Shown here piece after piece: positions 22,103-32,700 of a stretch of DNA of 43,860 bases; within the stretch, counting starts at the first letter, position 1, and each line of letters starts with the position of its first letter. Location of the stretch: the NCBI GenBank assembly GCA_022560025.1, contig JAFISE010000217.1:1-43860 (forward strand), written 5' to 3'. The notes under the pieces are model-generated. The model searched no databases. It was given only the letters and a program-made list of their open reading frames with translations, and was not told the origin of the DNA. The translations under genes and the position numbers were made by a program. Origin of the DNA: Stagonosporopsis chrysanthemi. Its lineage: Eukaryota > Ascomycota > Dothideomycetes > Pleosporales > Didymellaceae.

Positions 22103-22460
22103 CCGTGTCCGTGCACCCAATGCACGGGTTCAACCAATGCACGGTTCAACGCTTTTAGTAGCCAACACAAATAAGGTTGTAGAGCTACGTACATTAGTTG
22201 TTATTGCAAGATATTTTAATAGAGTATTCTATAGACCTATATAACAAGGTTCTTATATAAAAGTTATATTATAGTAGATATAAGCAGTATAAGAAGATTT
22301 AAAGATTAAACTAAGGTTGTATTATATAAAGCTATAAACAGTATATATATATAAGTAGCTATAAACAGCGCTAGTGCAAAAGAAGCAGCTTTGTTTTACT
22401 AGAAGTAAGGTGCAAGTATATATAAAATAGAAGATACTCTTAACTATAGTATACTTCTTA
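22103..22460 (+). mobile_element. Terminus of the same DNA transposon (right copy)
   Basis: Begins CCGTGTCCGTGC directly after TA (22101-22102), the same start as the minus-strand reading of 1-212. Shared blocks include AGTTGTTATTGC, AGATATT and CTATAGACCTATA. Subterminal repeats containing CAATGCACGG parallel the GCGCATCACGCG repeats of the left copy. Composition changes from balanced to AT-rich across 22150-22200. The inner part aligns loosely with 31920-31990. No transposase is recognisable in this copy, so it may be a short non-autonomous derivative. Confidence 0.65.
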
Positions 22461-22682
22461 GCTAGTATAAAGTTATAAGTAGAAAGTTAAAGATAGCTAA
22501 TTAGTATATATAGAGTCTGTTAAGACTGTCCCTATTAACTAGATATAGGTTCTTTAAGTACTTACTAATATTACTAAGATTAAGTTAGTAGATAAACTTT
22601 TTAAATTTCTACTTTAGTAGTATTTTTATAAGTTTATTAGTAGGTATATAATTAGTAAGTACTTATTTAATATTAATATATA

Positions 22683-23075
22683 AGTAGGCTAGTAAATAGG
22701 TAGAAGTTAGGTAGAAGTCAAGGTAGCATATAACAGTACTTAACCTCTATCTAACTTCTACTTACACTAAGTTAATACTAAGTAGGTAGAAGTTAGGTTA
22801 GAGTTGCTAAAAAATATACTAGAAATTAGCTTTGCTAACTCTAACTAGGCAAGTAAATAGGTAAAGATTAGGTAGAGGTTAAAGTAGGCTAGCAAATAGG
22901 TAGAAGTTAAGTAGAGGTTAGAGTAGCACGTAACAGTACTTAACCTTTACCTAACTTCTACCTACGCTAAGTTAATACTAAGTAGGTAGAAGTTAGGTTG
23001 TCTTTACTTAAAGTAGAAGTTAGGTTAAGGCTGCTAAAAAAATACTAAAAATTAGCTTTACTAACTCTAATTATA
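22683..23075 (+). repeat. Tandem duplication with internal inverted repeats
   Basis: Two units about 200-225 bp apart: each has GGTAGAAGTTAGGTAGA-like blocks, AACAGTACTTAACCT (at 22732 and 22932), then the reverse complement CTAACTTCTACCTA, TAAGTTAATACTAAGTAGGT and a closing GCTAAAAAATACTA with ATTAGCTTT. The sense and antisense blocks let each unit fold into a hairpin. C and G are rare outside CT/AG contexts, as in the rest of the mutated block. Confidence 0.7.
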
Positions 23076-24148
23076 TATAGAAAAGATTTATAAGATTCTA
23101 AATCTATTATCTTTTAAGAAAATATCTCTATTAGATATTAGAATTATAAGAAATTATTATTATAGTAGATTATTATATTAAGTAATTATTAGTTTAGAAA
23201 GAGTTTACTATTACTCTCTATAGACATACTTAGAGAATTAGAGTTAGAATATAAGTATATACACTAATTAGCTAAATAATATTTTACTACTACTAAAAGT
23301 ACTAAGCTTATTATAGTATTAAAAAGGTAGCTTAAAATCCTTTCACTAAATAGTAACTCTCTTTATATATATAGTATTTAGGTTAAGATTTAATAATATT
23401 AGTACCTATGTTAAATTATATTTGTAAATATATATACTTTTAAAATATTCTACTAAGAAAGCTTTGCTTACTTTTTAAATAGCTTTAATTATAGAGTGTT
23501 AGAAACAAGTATTGCTTATTACCTAGATATACTGTGTAATTTTAGAAACAAGGTGTATAAATAGCAGCTTATAAAAGAGAAGTTTACTACCTTTCTAGTA
23601 GTAATAGATTTTATAGAAAGTAATAGCTATAGAGAATTAAAATAGTTCTGTAATAATAGCTTATAATAACCTACTACTAGACTTGTAGTACTAGAGCTTG
23701 CAAGTAAGTTTAGTATATAGAAGTGTTTTGCAGGCAGCTTTTATAGTAAGAAGCTTAGCTTTTAGCTTCTAAGTAATAGCCTATATACTAGCTTTGTTTA
23801 TAATATTCTTAAACTTTAGTAGTATAGGAGTAGTTATATAAAGTAATAAAATAGTTATAAGTAGTAAGTAGAGAGTAGATATAAGTAGATAAATAAATAT
23901 TTTATAAATATCTTAAATCTAAAGTAAGTTTATTAAGCTTTATAGCTTTACAGCTTAGTATATAGCTATACCTATAACAACTAAGTATAATAATTATTTA
24001 TATATATATAACTAAGTACTTTTAAATAAGCTTATTTTAAGATAGATGTAACTTTAATTAAGTAAGTTCTCTAAATATACAGCTAGATTTAATAATTATT
24101 AGATAGTAGAAGAAGTAGAGTGCAGCCTAGCTTAGAAAATCTGCAAGT
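23076..24148. other. RIP-mutated AT-rich stretch with a minus-strand coding relic
   Basis: No intact gene. On the minus strand between about 23960 and 23360 one frame stays coherent if TAG/TAA are taken as former CAG/CAA; it contains segments such as KLKAKLLTIKAACKTLLYTKL and LVSKITQYI. I do not recognise the family; a transposon protein is likely from context. Confidence 0.35.
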
Positions 24149-24426
24149 TGTAACGATACAGAATACTAGAGAGGTCTAAATTGCATAAGTATCTGCTACA
24201 AGGTATATAAAAGCACTAGAATAAACTATAGAACTAGATCTCTATTTCTATAGGTCTTGTATAAAAGAATACTTTAAAACTATCTATCTAAACTCTGTAA
24301 AATCTTCTTTTCTTATACTTAAGAGCTTAGAAAAGACTTTACTAAGGAGTAGTTAGAAGACAGATCTAAGTTAAGTAGTTATTAGGTAGTAAAAGGTACG
24401 CTTAAAGAACTAAGCTTGTTCTTACA
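24149..24426 (-). repeat. LTR (3' by element orientation) of the Gypsy element
   Basis: 278 bp, beginning TGTAACGATAC and ending GTTCTTACA on the plus strand; pairs with 31104-31381 at identical length. Shared blocks include ACTAGATCT, TTATTTCTATAGGTCTTG and AAAACTATCTATCTAAACTC. Confidence 0.88.
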
Positions 24427-24679
24427 TTACTTTTCTTTTTATAGGTAGATTGTCTCTAATTCTACAAAATCATAGAAGAATTCTTGTGCTATAAAGGTTT
24501 AAAATTTAGTAAGGCATAGAATATATCTTACTCCTATCTGTCCTAAGACTCTAGTCTTTTTTTACTATTATTAACCTTTATTTAGGTTTTTCTACACAAG
24601 CTATATTAGCTACTCTATACTTATCTATTCTAGGTAAGCTCTTTAGTAATAATAACTAGGCAAATTAGATTATTGCTAA

Positions 24680-25670
24680 GCTTATAGCTATTATAAGAGC
24701 CTGTACTATAATAGAGTAGCTTTTACTAAAGTTATAGTAACTGTAGAAATGCGTTTAATCTACTTTTTAACTAGGTTAAATTGCTTACAGTGTGCTTCTT
24801 AAGTAAACAACATGTACTTTGCCTATTTCTATTCTCTAACAGATACTAATTCTTGCTATAAGTACCTTAAACAACTTTATGTAATTGCTACTAACTATTA
24901 CTAGACTTGTTTTTTAGTTACTATACTAATACCTGTCTTTCTTAGCGCTCTTATAGTAGCCTATTAGGTTATCTACCTTTGTTTAATTTAAGCCTTTATA
25001 TAGGAGAATATAGTAGTATACGCCTTTAATAAAGTATTGTTATTAAAGTGTACTTATTACACACTTTAGAATAAGAAGTATTATCTAGTTTAATTACTAT
25101 TACTTTTTTTTATTAGTTCTTAGGCTAACTTTTAAATAAGTACTAATTTATATAAGACTTAAGTATAATACTTTTTAAAGTAACTTTGTTATATAAGAAG
25201 AAGCTATAGTAAAGAGAAGTAAAGAGTTAAAAAAGCTAAAAGTAGTAGCTACATAGGCTGTTTGTAAGACTACTTAGAATAACCTCTGTTAGTTAGCCTA
25301 TACCTTAGTAAGTATAGTACAGGTAGCAACTATACAGCTTAAAGAAGTGTTAGCTGCTAATATATTACTTTATTAGTACTACGTCTAGCTTATTACTAAT
25401 TAGGCCTTAATAAAGGTAATAGAAGTGCTTACTATATAGGTATAGTCTTTACATAATAAGGTAGTAGAGCTAAAGCAGGCAGTAGTATTCTTATAGGCTC
25501 TAGTAGTTAAGGCTCTATAGCAAAGCACTAGGAGCAAGAGTCTTAAGCAAACTATGCCTAAGAAAGCTTAGCTTCCTTTAGATACTTTTATAGTAGACGC
25601 TAAAGAAGAGATAAGCAACGTTAGTAAGGCTCTAGCTTAATTACTACCTATATAGTAAGGTAGATATTTT
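24680..25670 (+). pseudogene. Antisense coding relic in the 3' region of the Gypsy element
   Basis: Opposite in strand to gag-pol. From about 25200 to 25670 one plus-strand frame reads coherently except for TAG/TAA codons that fit former CAG/CAA: it includes SKELKKLKVVAT, VATIQLKEVLAANILLY, SLHNKVVELKQAVVF, MPKKA and FIVDAKEEISNVSKALA. The heptad-like Leu/Val pattern suggests a coiled coil. An adjoining frame upstream (24680-25190) is also open by the same reading. I do not recognise the protein. It may be an accessory gene of the element or a fragment of a nested one. Confidence 0.4.
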
Positions 25671-28600
25671 TCCTTATTACTTAGCTAAGTTAGTAGAAGT
25701 TTAAAGTAGTCTAGATTTTCTTTATCTTTTATTTATAATATACTTACTTAAACTATTACTAGCTGTTTTCTTCTTAGAATTTAATTTAATTTAGTAACTA
25801 CTTTAAGAGACCTAGTAATTAAAGATATATATTATAAAACACTCTTAGCTTATAAAGAGTATTCTAAAAGTTTTCTACTAAGTACTAGGTAGAGTTAAAG
25901 GTTGTGTTCTACCTAGCTTACACAGTACTTTAAACATTGTTAAGAAAGCTTGCTTGCTAGTATCCTATATACGTCTTATTTCTTAATTTCTTAGATTAAG
26001 ATACCTAAAGGTTTTAAGGCTTCTTATCTAAGTAAAAAGTCTGCTAAGTCTTTATAGAGTATATCTAGAGCAAAGATATTATAGATTTATAAACTAAAAA
26101 GAAGTTTTAAATACTATAAATAACTAACTTATATAAGAACTTTAAATAGACCTTTCTATAGGTTAGATAGCTTTTAGCTAAGACGCTTAATAGCTAAGTT
26201 CTTAGTTAATAAGTATACTTTATTACCTACTGCCTAGTTAACTAAACTGCAGTGCTTGTTCTTAATAGCTCTTATTTACAGCTGCGCCTTTTCTATATTT
26301 TCTTTAGCTACCTTCTAAGCTTAGTGTATACAGGTTGCTAGAGCAAGTATATCTTAGTAGTTTAGAATATTATAAGAAGCTATATCTATATTAAGTCTAT
26401 TCTACTACTAGCTCTATCTAGGTTTGCTTCTAAACAATACTTAATAGAGAGTTATTCTAATACTAAAATAAGGTAAGGTAAGCTGTGTGTATTTAATAAG
26501 CAGTTGCAATTTAGACTAGTTATCTTAATAGTATATTATAAATAGTTGTAGCTGCTAGTTAATATACTTGTTTATAATCTCTGTTTAGCTGTTAGTTTTC
26601 TTATAGTAAGTAGTAGAAAGCTTAACTTTAATACTAATAATCTAACAAAACTTAGACTAGAAATAGAATATAAACTAAGGTCTATAATTAGATACTATTA
26701 ACTTAGAAGTATAATTAAAAGAATAAACTTATTAGATAAATAGAAAAGCTTTTTCTTATGTAGTTATTATCTTGTAGTATAGAATAGTAATTACTTGTTT
26801 TATTTAACAGTTAATAATAATAAGTATTTAATTAAATCTAGCTTTATTCTTTAAAAAATTCTTAAAATCTATATATAGGTGCTATATAGGTTAATTAAAG
26901 ATAGGTAGCAAGTAAAGGTACCTGCAGAGTTAGGTCTGCTTTAAATACCTATAGCAACAGAGGATATAGTTTTATATATATTGTTTACAGCTAGCGCTTA
27001 TACCTTGCTAGTAATACTATTAAGATAGTAGCTAGTAGGTTTTCTTTGTACTCAAGTAAGCAGTAGATACTTAGTTATAAGCTTCTTAGATAAGGCAAGT
27101 ATACAACACTAAGTCTAAGACTATATACAGACAATCTTAGTATAAAAGCAGACTATTATAGATCTAATAACTAATACTTAAGAATTTTTACTCTTTCTTA
27201 AAGGCCTAGTAATTATGTTACAGTATAGCTTTAATTAGTTTTAAAGAGTCTAACTATATCTCTAGCTGTAAAGTATAAATAGTATGTACTAAGAAATATA
27301 AAAGATAGACTTAGGTAGAATTAAAGTTCATATAGTTGTAAAGTTATTAGAGTCTTAATAATACCTAGAAGCAATTATCTTCTTAAGTTGTCTTAAGGTT
27401 AGCTAAGTCTTACTTTCTTTAACTAAGAATATTAGCTCTTTTATTATTCTTCTCTAGAGTGTACTTAATTTAGAAGTTAAACAAAGTAAGTGCTTCTACT
27501 TACTTAGCTTGTTAAGTATTTAAGACTTTAGTAGTTATAAAATATTCTAGAGATTAGTAGTTAGAGTAGATACAGATCTAATTTAGTGTAAATATTAGCT
27601 TAGCTTTCTACTTATTAAAGGCCTAGAAGATAGTAAAGAGCTTTTTATTATAGATCTCTTAGTTAAGCTCTAAACCTAATAAAGAACAGCTATAAAACGC
27701 TGTAAGGTACTAGCAGTTGTCTGCATATTTCTAAGATATAATAGTAGCTACTACTCTGTCTAATATATTAGTCTTAAGCTTTGTTTTAAGGTCTAGGTTA
27801 AAGTAGCACAGAGTTAAGATAGCTAATAGGCTCTGTTTAAGCTTCTTAAAGCTAGCCTAGTAGTTTAAAGTCTATTTAAAGGTATTTAATAGACTTTATA
27901 ATATAATTAAAAGCTTTACTACTTAAAAGAACTTAGGTATAAATTGTTAATAAAAACTAGTAAAGCTTAAGAATACTTTTACACCTATTATAGTTGTAAG
28001 TAGCTTCTAGTCTACTTAAACCTATACTTTCTTAAGATCTACCTTAATACCTTTGTTTATAAGAATATACCTAAGGTACTAAGTATAAGTTATATAGAAT
28101 TTACTTTTCTTAATATTAACCTGTAAGCCTATAAAGTAAAGACGTTCTAGAACCTTTTTAATATATATCTAGTAAATCTAAGCGTCTTTAAAGTAGAAAA
28201 AAATATTATCTTAGTAAGTAATATAGAAGTTATCTAAGTAGTTATTTAAAATATTATTTATATAGTATTAGTATATAGCAGAGCTATTATACAAACTAAA
28301 CAGTAAGACTTTGTACTTATATATACTGTAACGCGTCTAGAATATAGTATACTCTTTAAAGGCAGGATCTATATAGATTTAGTTAAAAGCTAATTAAATA
28401 TTAAACTTAGTAAATATCTTTGCCTTAGATACTCAGGCAAGTAGCTTGTCTATACAGAGTATTAGATAAAAGTCTTTATAAGTTAAATTATTTAATTTAT
28501 AATAGTCTATATAAATATACAGGCTTCTATTTAGTTTTTATATATACAGTATAGGTAATATAAATAGGCTTTAGCTATATTTAATCTAACTATAGCGCAG

Positions 28601-31103
28601 CTGTTCTTATACAAACCTTTTAGTAGCTTTAAGTTCTTTTAAGTTCTGTTTATATAAAAGAAAGTAATAGTTTAGCAAGAGTTCTTCTAAAATAATCCTG
28701 TAGTTGTAAAGGCAGTACTTTAAAAAGCTTTTAGCTTCTACCTTACTAAATATATTTGTTTACTAAGAGTATTAGGCTAGTAAGTATTCTTAGATTAGTT
28801 AAGCATTATTAAAATTGTCTTAGTTACACTTTTATTCTATAATATAATTTATCTTATATAGATTAGTTATAAAGAACTTGTTCTATAGTTTCTTTATTAA
28901 GAAGTAGAAAGCATTAGCTAAGAGTGCAGTAATAGTAGCAACCTTAGTTAGACTAGTTACAGAAGTGTTTACTACTTTGTTAAGTAGTACTAAGAGTTAC
29001 AAACAAAACTTAGGCAACCTTAATATACTTCTTATATATTAAACAGTTGTACTAAGGCTGTGTTATTGCTAATACTCTTTTTATTTCTATAGAGCATCTT
29101 GTTACTCTATATCTTATTAGGCTTTGCCTTTTCTAAAGAGTTGTTACAAACTTATTAATGAAAGCAGTACAGGATTATATGATTAAAAGTATTTAGTAGG
29201 CTATATTAACTAAGACTTATCTATATTAAGTTATAGCTTAAAATACTTTAGCTACTTAATTTTAATAATATAGTCTTGTAATCTAAGGTCTATAATAATA
29301 AAAAAGCAGTTATATACCTTCTAGCTATTAACTGTAAGGTATAACTATATATACTAGGTTACAAGAGAGGTAATTTAATCTTAGAAACCTTTAACCTAAA
29401 CTAAGAAAAATAGCTTTTAGATAGGTTTATAAAGTAAAGTAGAGATAAAATATACAATGTTAGAGTTTAAAAACAAAAATCCTTAGGTACTAGTATTAAC
29501 TAAGGAGCAGAGTTAAACACTAAGCCTTTAGTTGCAAAGAATAGTAGAAGTAAAGAAATAAAGTCTACTAAACAAATAAGATAGTAAAAGGTTAGATAGA
29601 TTATATTAGTTTAGGCCTAGAAAAAGTAATCTTCTTAGGTAGGACTATTTCCTATAGAGATTAGATTAGTCTTGTTAAAGTCTTCTTTAGTGTTAACAAA
29701 ATCTTTCTACTTTACCTTAATTTTATGCATATAAAGTACTGTGTAATCTTTAGTAAAGTGTTCTAGCTTTCTACAGTTATAGCAAGCTCTTAGAGTTATA
29801 TTCTTTTTAGATATAGGTATATTAGAAGGTTAGCAGAGTACAGAAGTACTCTAGGCAAAGTAAGTAGATTAGCTAAGAGAGAAGTAATCTTGTTAATCTA
29901 TTATAATAGAGCTCTATTTTGCATCTAAATAGTAAGCTTTTATTAATATTAAGAGTTATAAAATAGTATAAGTTAGTATAGTAGAGTTGTTTCTTCTTTC
30001 TATATTATAAGCAGTTAAGTATTATACTATTTAAGAGAAGAAATTATACTATTACTACTTAAAACCTAGATTAAGTACTTAAATACTTAGAGAGATTTTA
30101 GTCTACATATAGTAAAACTACTCTAATTAGAGTACCTTTTCTTTAATAGCTGCACTAAGGAAGTAGCTCTTAAAAGTAAGAAAAGCTTCTAATTTCTCTA
30201 TTTAGAGTTAATTAAAGGCTGCTTAGCTTTCTGCCTGCTTGTTCTTAGTAACAAAGTATGTCTTAAAGAGCGTAATTATCTCTTCTGTAGTGTAAAAGCA
30301 ATCTACCTTATTATTAGAGAAGTACTAAGGTTCTAAGTATTCTTTAGCTAATATAGAGGTATAACCCTAGACAAAGGCTGTACAAGCACGTACACTCTAA
30401 TAGTAGTCTGTATTAAAGCTAAGTTAGTTTTAAATAAAGGCACACTATTACTAAAAGGTAGAGTTACTTCTATTAGTAAGAACCTTAATATTAAGAGTCT
30501 TTTTAAAGAGCTTCTTGCATACTATAAGTACTAAGCTAGCTTCTAATAGCTGCTTTATAGTAGATTAATACAGTATACCTATTAGTAGTGTTTCTATTGT
30601 AGGTAGGAAGCAATCTGCTAGAGCAAGACTAGCACGTAACTAAGCAAGTTTCTGCTGTAGTTAAGCTATCTCTTCTAAGAGATTATAGTAAGATAGCTCT
30701 AAATTAGATCTGTTGTTAGTAGAAGACAGTTGTACTAATACAAGGCTCTAAGGGCGTCTAGCTCTTAATTAGTTCTAGGACTAAGTATTAGGTTCTAATA
30801 GATTTCTTAATATTAAGGTTGTATCTAAATTAAGTAGGTTATTAATAGTCTCTAAGTATCTATCTTAGCACAATCTAACGTAGCTTTTCTAAAGTTAATC
30901 CTAGAGTAGTAAGTTGCAGAAAGTTCTAAACCTATAGGCTTTAGTTGTTAGAAGATCTCTAGTATCTTAACTATTAAATAGATAATTTAAAGACTTGTTT
31001 AGTTTAGGTGTAATACTCTAGCTACACTTATTTAAATAATTAAACAAACTGTAGCAATATTATTATAAGGCTGTTACTAGCTAGAACAAGTTTTAAAGTA
31101 TAA

Positions 31104-31381
31104 TATAACAATACAAGATGCTAAAAGAGTCTAAATTATATAAGTATCTACTATAAGGTATATAGAAGCACTAAGATAAACTATAGGACTAGATCTTTAT
31201 TTCTATAGGTCTTGTATAAAAAGATACTTTAAAACTATCTATCTAAACTCTATAGAGGCTTCCCTTCTTATACCTAGAAGCTTAGAAAAGACTGTACTAA
31301 GAAGTAGTTAGAAGACAGATCTAAGTCAGGTAGTTGTTAAGTAATATAAAGTAGGCTTAAAGAACTAGGCTTGTTCTTACA
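31104..31381 (-). repeat. LTR (5' by element orientation) of the Gypsy element
   Basis: 278 bp; begins TATAACAATAC where the partner has TGTAACGATAC, and ends GTTCTTACA. Many differences from the partner are G/A or C/T. Confidence 0.88.
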
Positions 31382-31725
31382 AACGTAATAAGATATTTAC
31401 TCTGCTAAGTATATTATTAGATCTTCTAGACATAGACAGAGATTTTATAAACTACTAGAGACTAACTTCTTAGGTTGTTTATAAGGCTATTATTCGTCTA
31501 CTTAAACTAATACACACTAGTTAATTAGAACCTTTTATTCTTTATAAGGTTCTTAACTTTATAAGCTACTTTATAACACTAGACGTTACTTGTTTTATAC
31601 TAGCGTTAAGGCTAGCTGCAGACTCTATACACCTTTACCTCTTCTTAGGATATTAATCTAGTAAGTTACACTAACTAGAGCTTAGGCCTCTAGCTACAGT
31701 ACTTTTAAACAATCTAAAACAATTA

Positions 31726-32440
31726 CTATGTCTATATATATAATGTGTAGATTTGCGTAATATACTAAACTACTAAAATAGCTTACTTAAAAATAAGGCT
31801 ATACAGCTATATATAATATTTATTAATATAAGATATTTTATTAAAGTACTCTATAGACTTATATAATAATATTCTCTTATATATTCTACTTTTATAAAGT
31901 TACTGTTTAGCTGCTATAAGTAGTATAAGTATAAGTAGGCAAAAGAAGTATTACAGGTAGAAGATAACTATAAGCACCTACTATACAATATATAGGCTTC
32001 TTTTTACTATAAAAGCTTTTAAAGATATCTTATTACTTTTTTAAGATAATTATATAGCTTCTTAAGTATTATAAGCTTGCTTTTAATGTTTTTTTTTAGC
32101 TTTGTGTTTAGCTACTTCTTTTACCTTCTTAGCTTTAACATAGTCTTTTTTTTTCTTTTCTCTTACTTACTACTTATATTTCTCCTAAGCTACTTGCTTT
32201 TTGTATAGCTTATTAGCATGCCTAAGTTTAGCTATCTTTACTTTTCTAGCTTCTTTTACCGTAACTTTTTATTATTTTATTTGCTTATACTAGTGTACTT
32301 TATTAATTCTATAAGGAGAGTAAAACACTACTCTACTATAATACTTCTTAGGTTTCTAGAAGTTAAGAAGTTTACTCTTCTTCTTATACTTCTTCTAAGT
32401 CTTAAGAACCTCTTTTAGGCCTACTATCTTATAGTAAAGT
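31726..32440 (-). mobile_element. Pogo-like DNA transposon remnant
   Basis: The left end (31726, after TA) is the third copy of the terminus seen at 1-212. Further in, on the minus strand from about 32310 to 32010, a Lys/Glu-rich frame reads LYKKQVA, VREKKKDYVKAKKVKEVAKH, AYNT and LS, with stops in Gln-like positions. This matches the basic C-terminal tail of fungal pogo/Fot1-type DDE transposases (LYKEQ...KAxEVA...NT..AIQLSQ.GKRK). The catalytic core is not seen; the unit seems truncated where the next Gypsy relic begins. The family call rests on a low-complexity tail plus the TA flank, so it is tentative. Confidence 0.5.
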
Positions 32441-32700
32441 AGCTAGTTTTTATTAGCCCCCTAGGTTTATAGAGGCTGTAAGGCTAAATAGCAGGGCCTA
32501 TAATAAAGGCTAGAGGTTTGCTGTACTGTTTTTGCTTAAAAGCAAACAGTCTACTGTCTACTAATTAAACCTGTACTTAATCTCTAGATATTGTACTACT
32601 TGTTACTTTAATACCTTACTTTTCTTTATACTCTTAGACTATAGGTTCTAATATTTTATTTGCTTTTATATAAGAGAGTACCTTGTTAGAATTTAACTAT
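32441..32700. other. Short less AT-biased patch between two relics
   Basis: Contains unusual C/G-richer patches (for example CCCCCTAGG near 32458) within the AT-rich block. No gene or repeat partner recognised; it may belong to the leader or LTR of the next Gypsy relic. Confidence 0.3.

Larger units (their letters stand above)
24149..31381 (-). mobile_element. Ty3/Gypsy chromovirus-type LTR retrotransposon, RIP-inactivated
   Basis: A 7233-bp element bounded by two 278-bp LTRs. On the minus strand, in order: gag with a damaged CCHC knuckle (ACYNCRKLEH, about 29745-29790), reverse transcriptase at about 28000-28500 with TRYSIYKYKVLPFSL and a YxDD region near 28205-28240 now reading Asn for the second Asp, the C-terminal part of integrase at about 26000-26300 (KVYLLTKNLAIKR, KLSNL) and a chromodomain-like tail at about 25780-25990 (ending near KLRVFYNIYL). 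A purine-rich tract next to the LTR at 24427-24441 (minus strand) fits the polypurine tract and confirms orientation. Stops are everywhere, nearly all explicable by CAG/CAA/TGG to stop. No clear target-site duplication. About 1.3 kb lies between pol and the 3' LTR, more than expected. Confidence 0.85.

Noticed and set aside
32218..32418. 66-codon open frame in the AT-rich block
   Set aside because: Leu/Phe/Tyr-rich composition is expected from the antisense of a Lys-rich transposase tail; not a gene.
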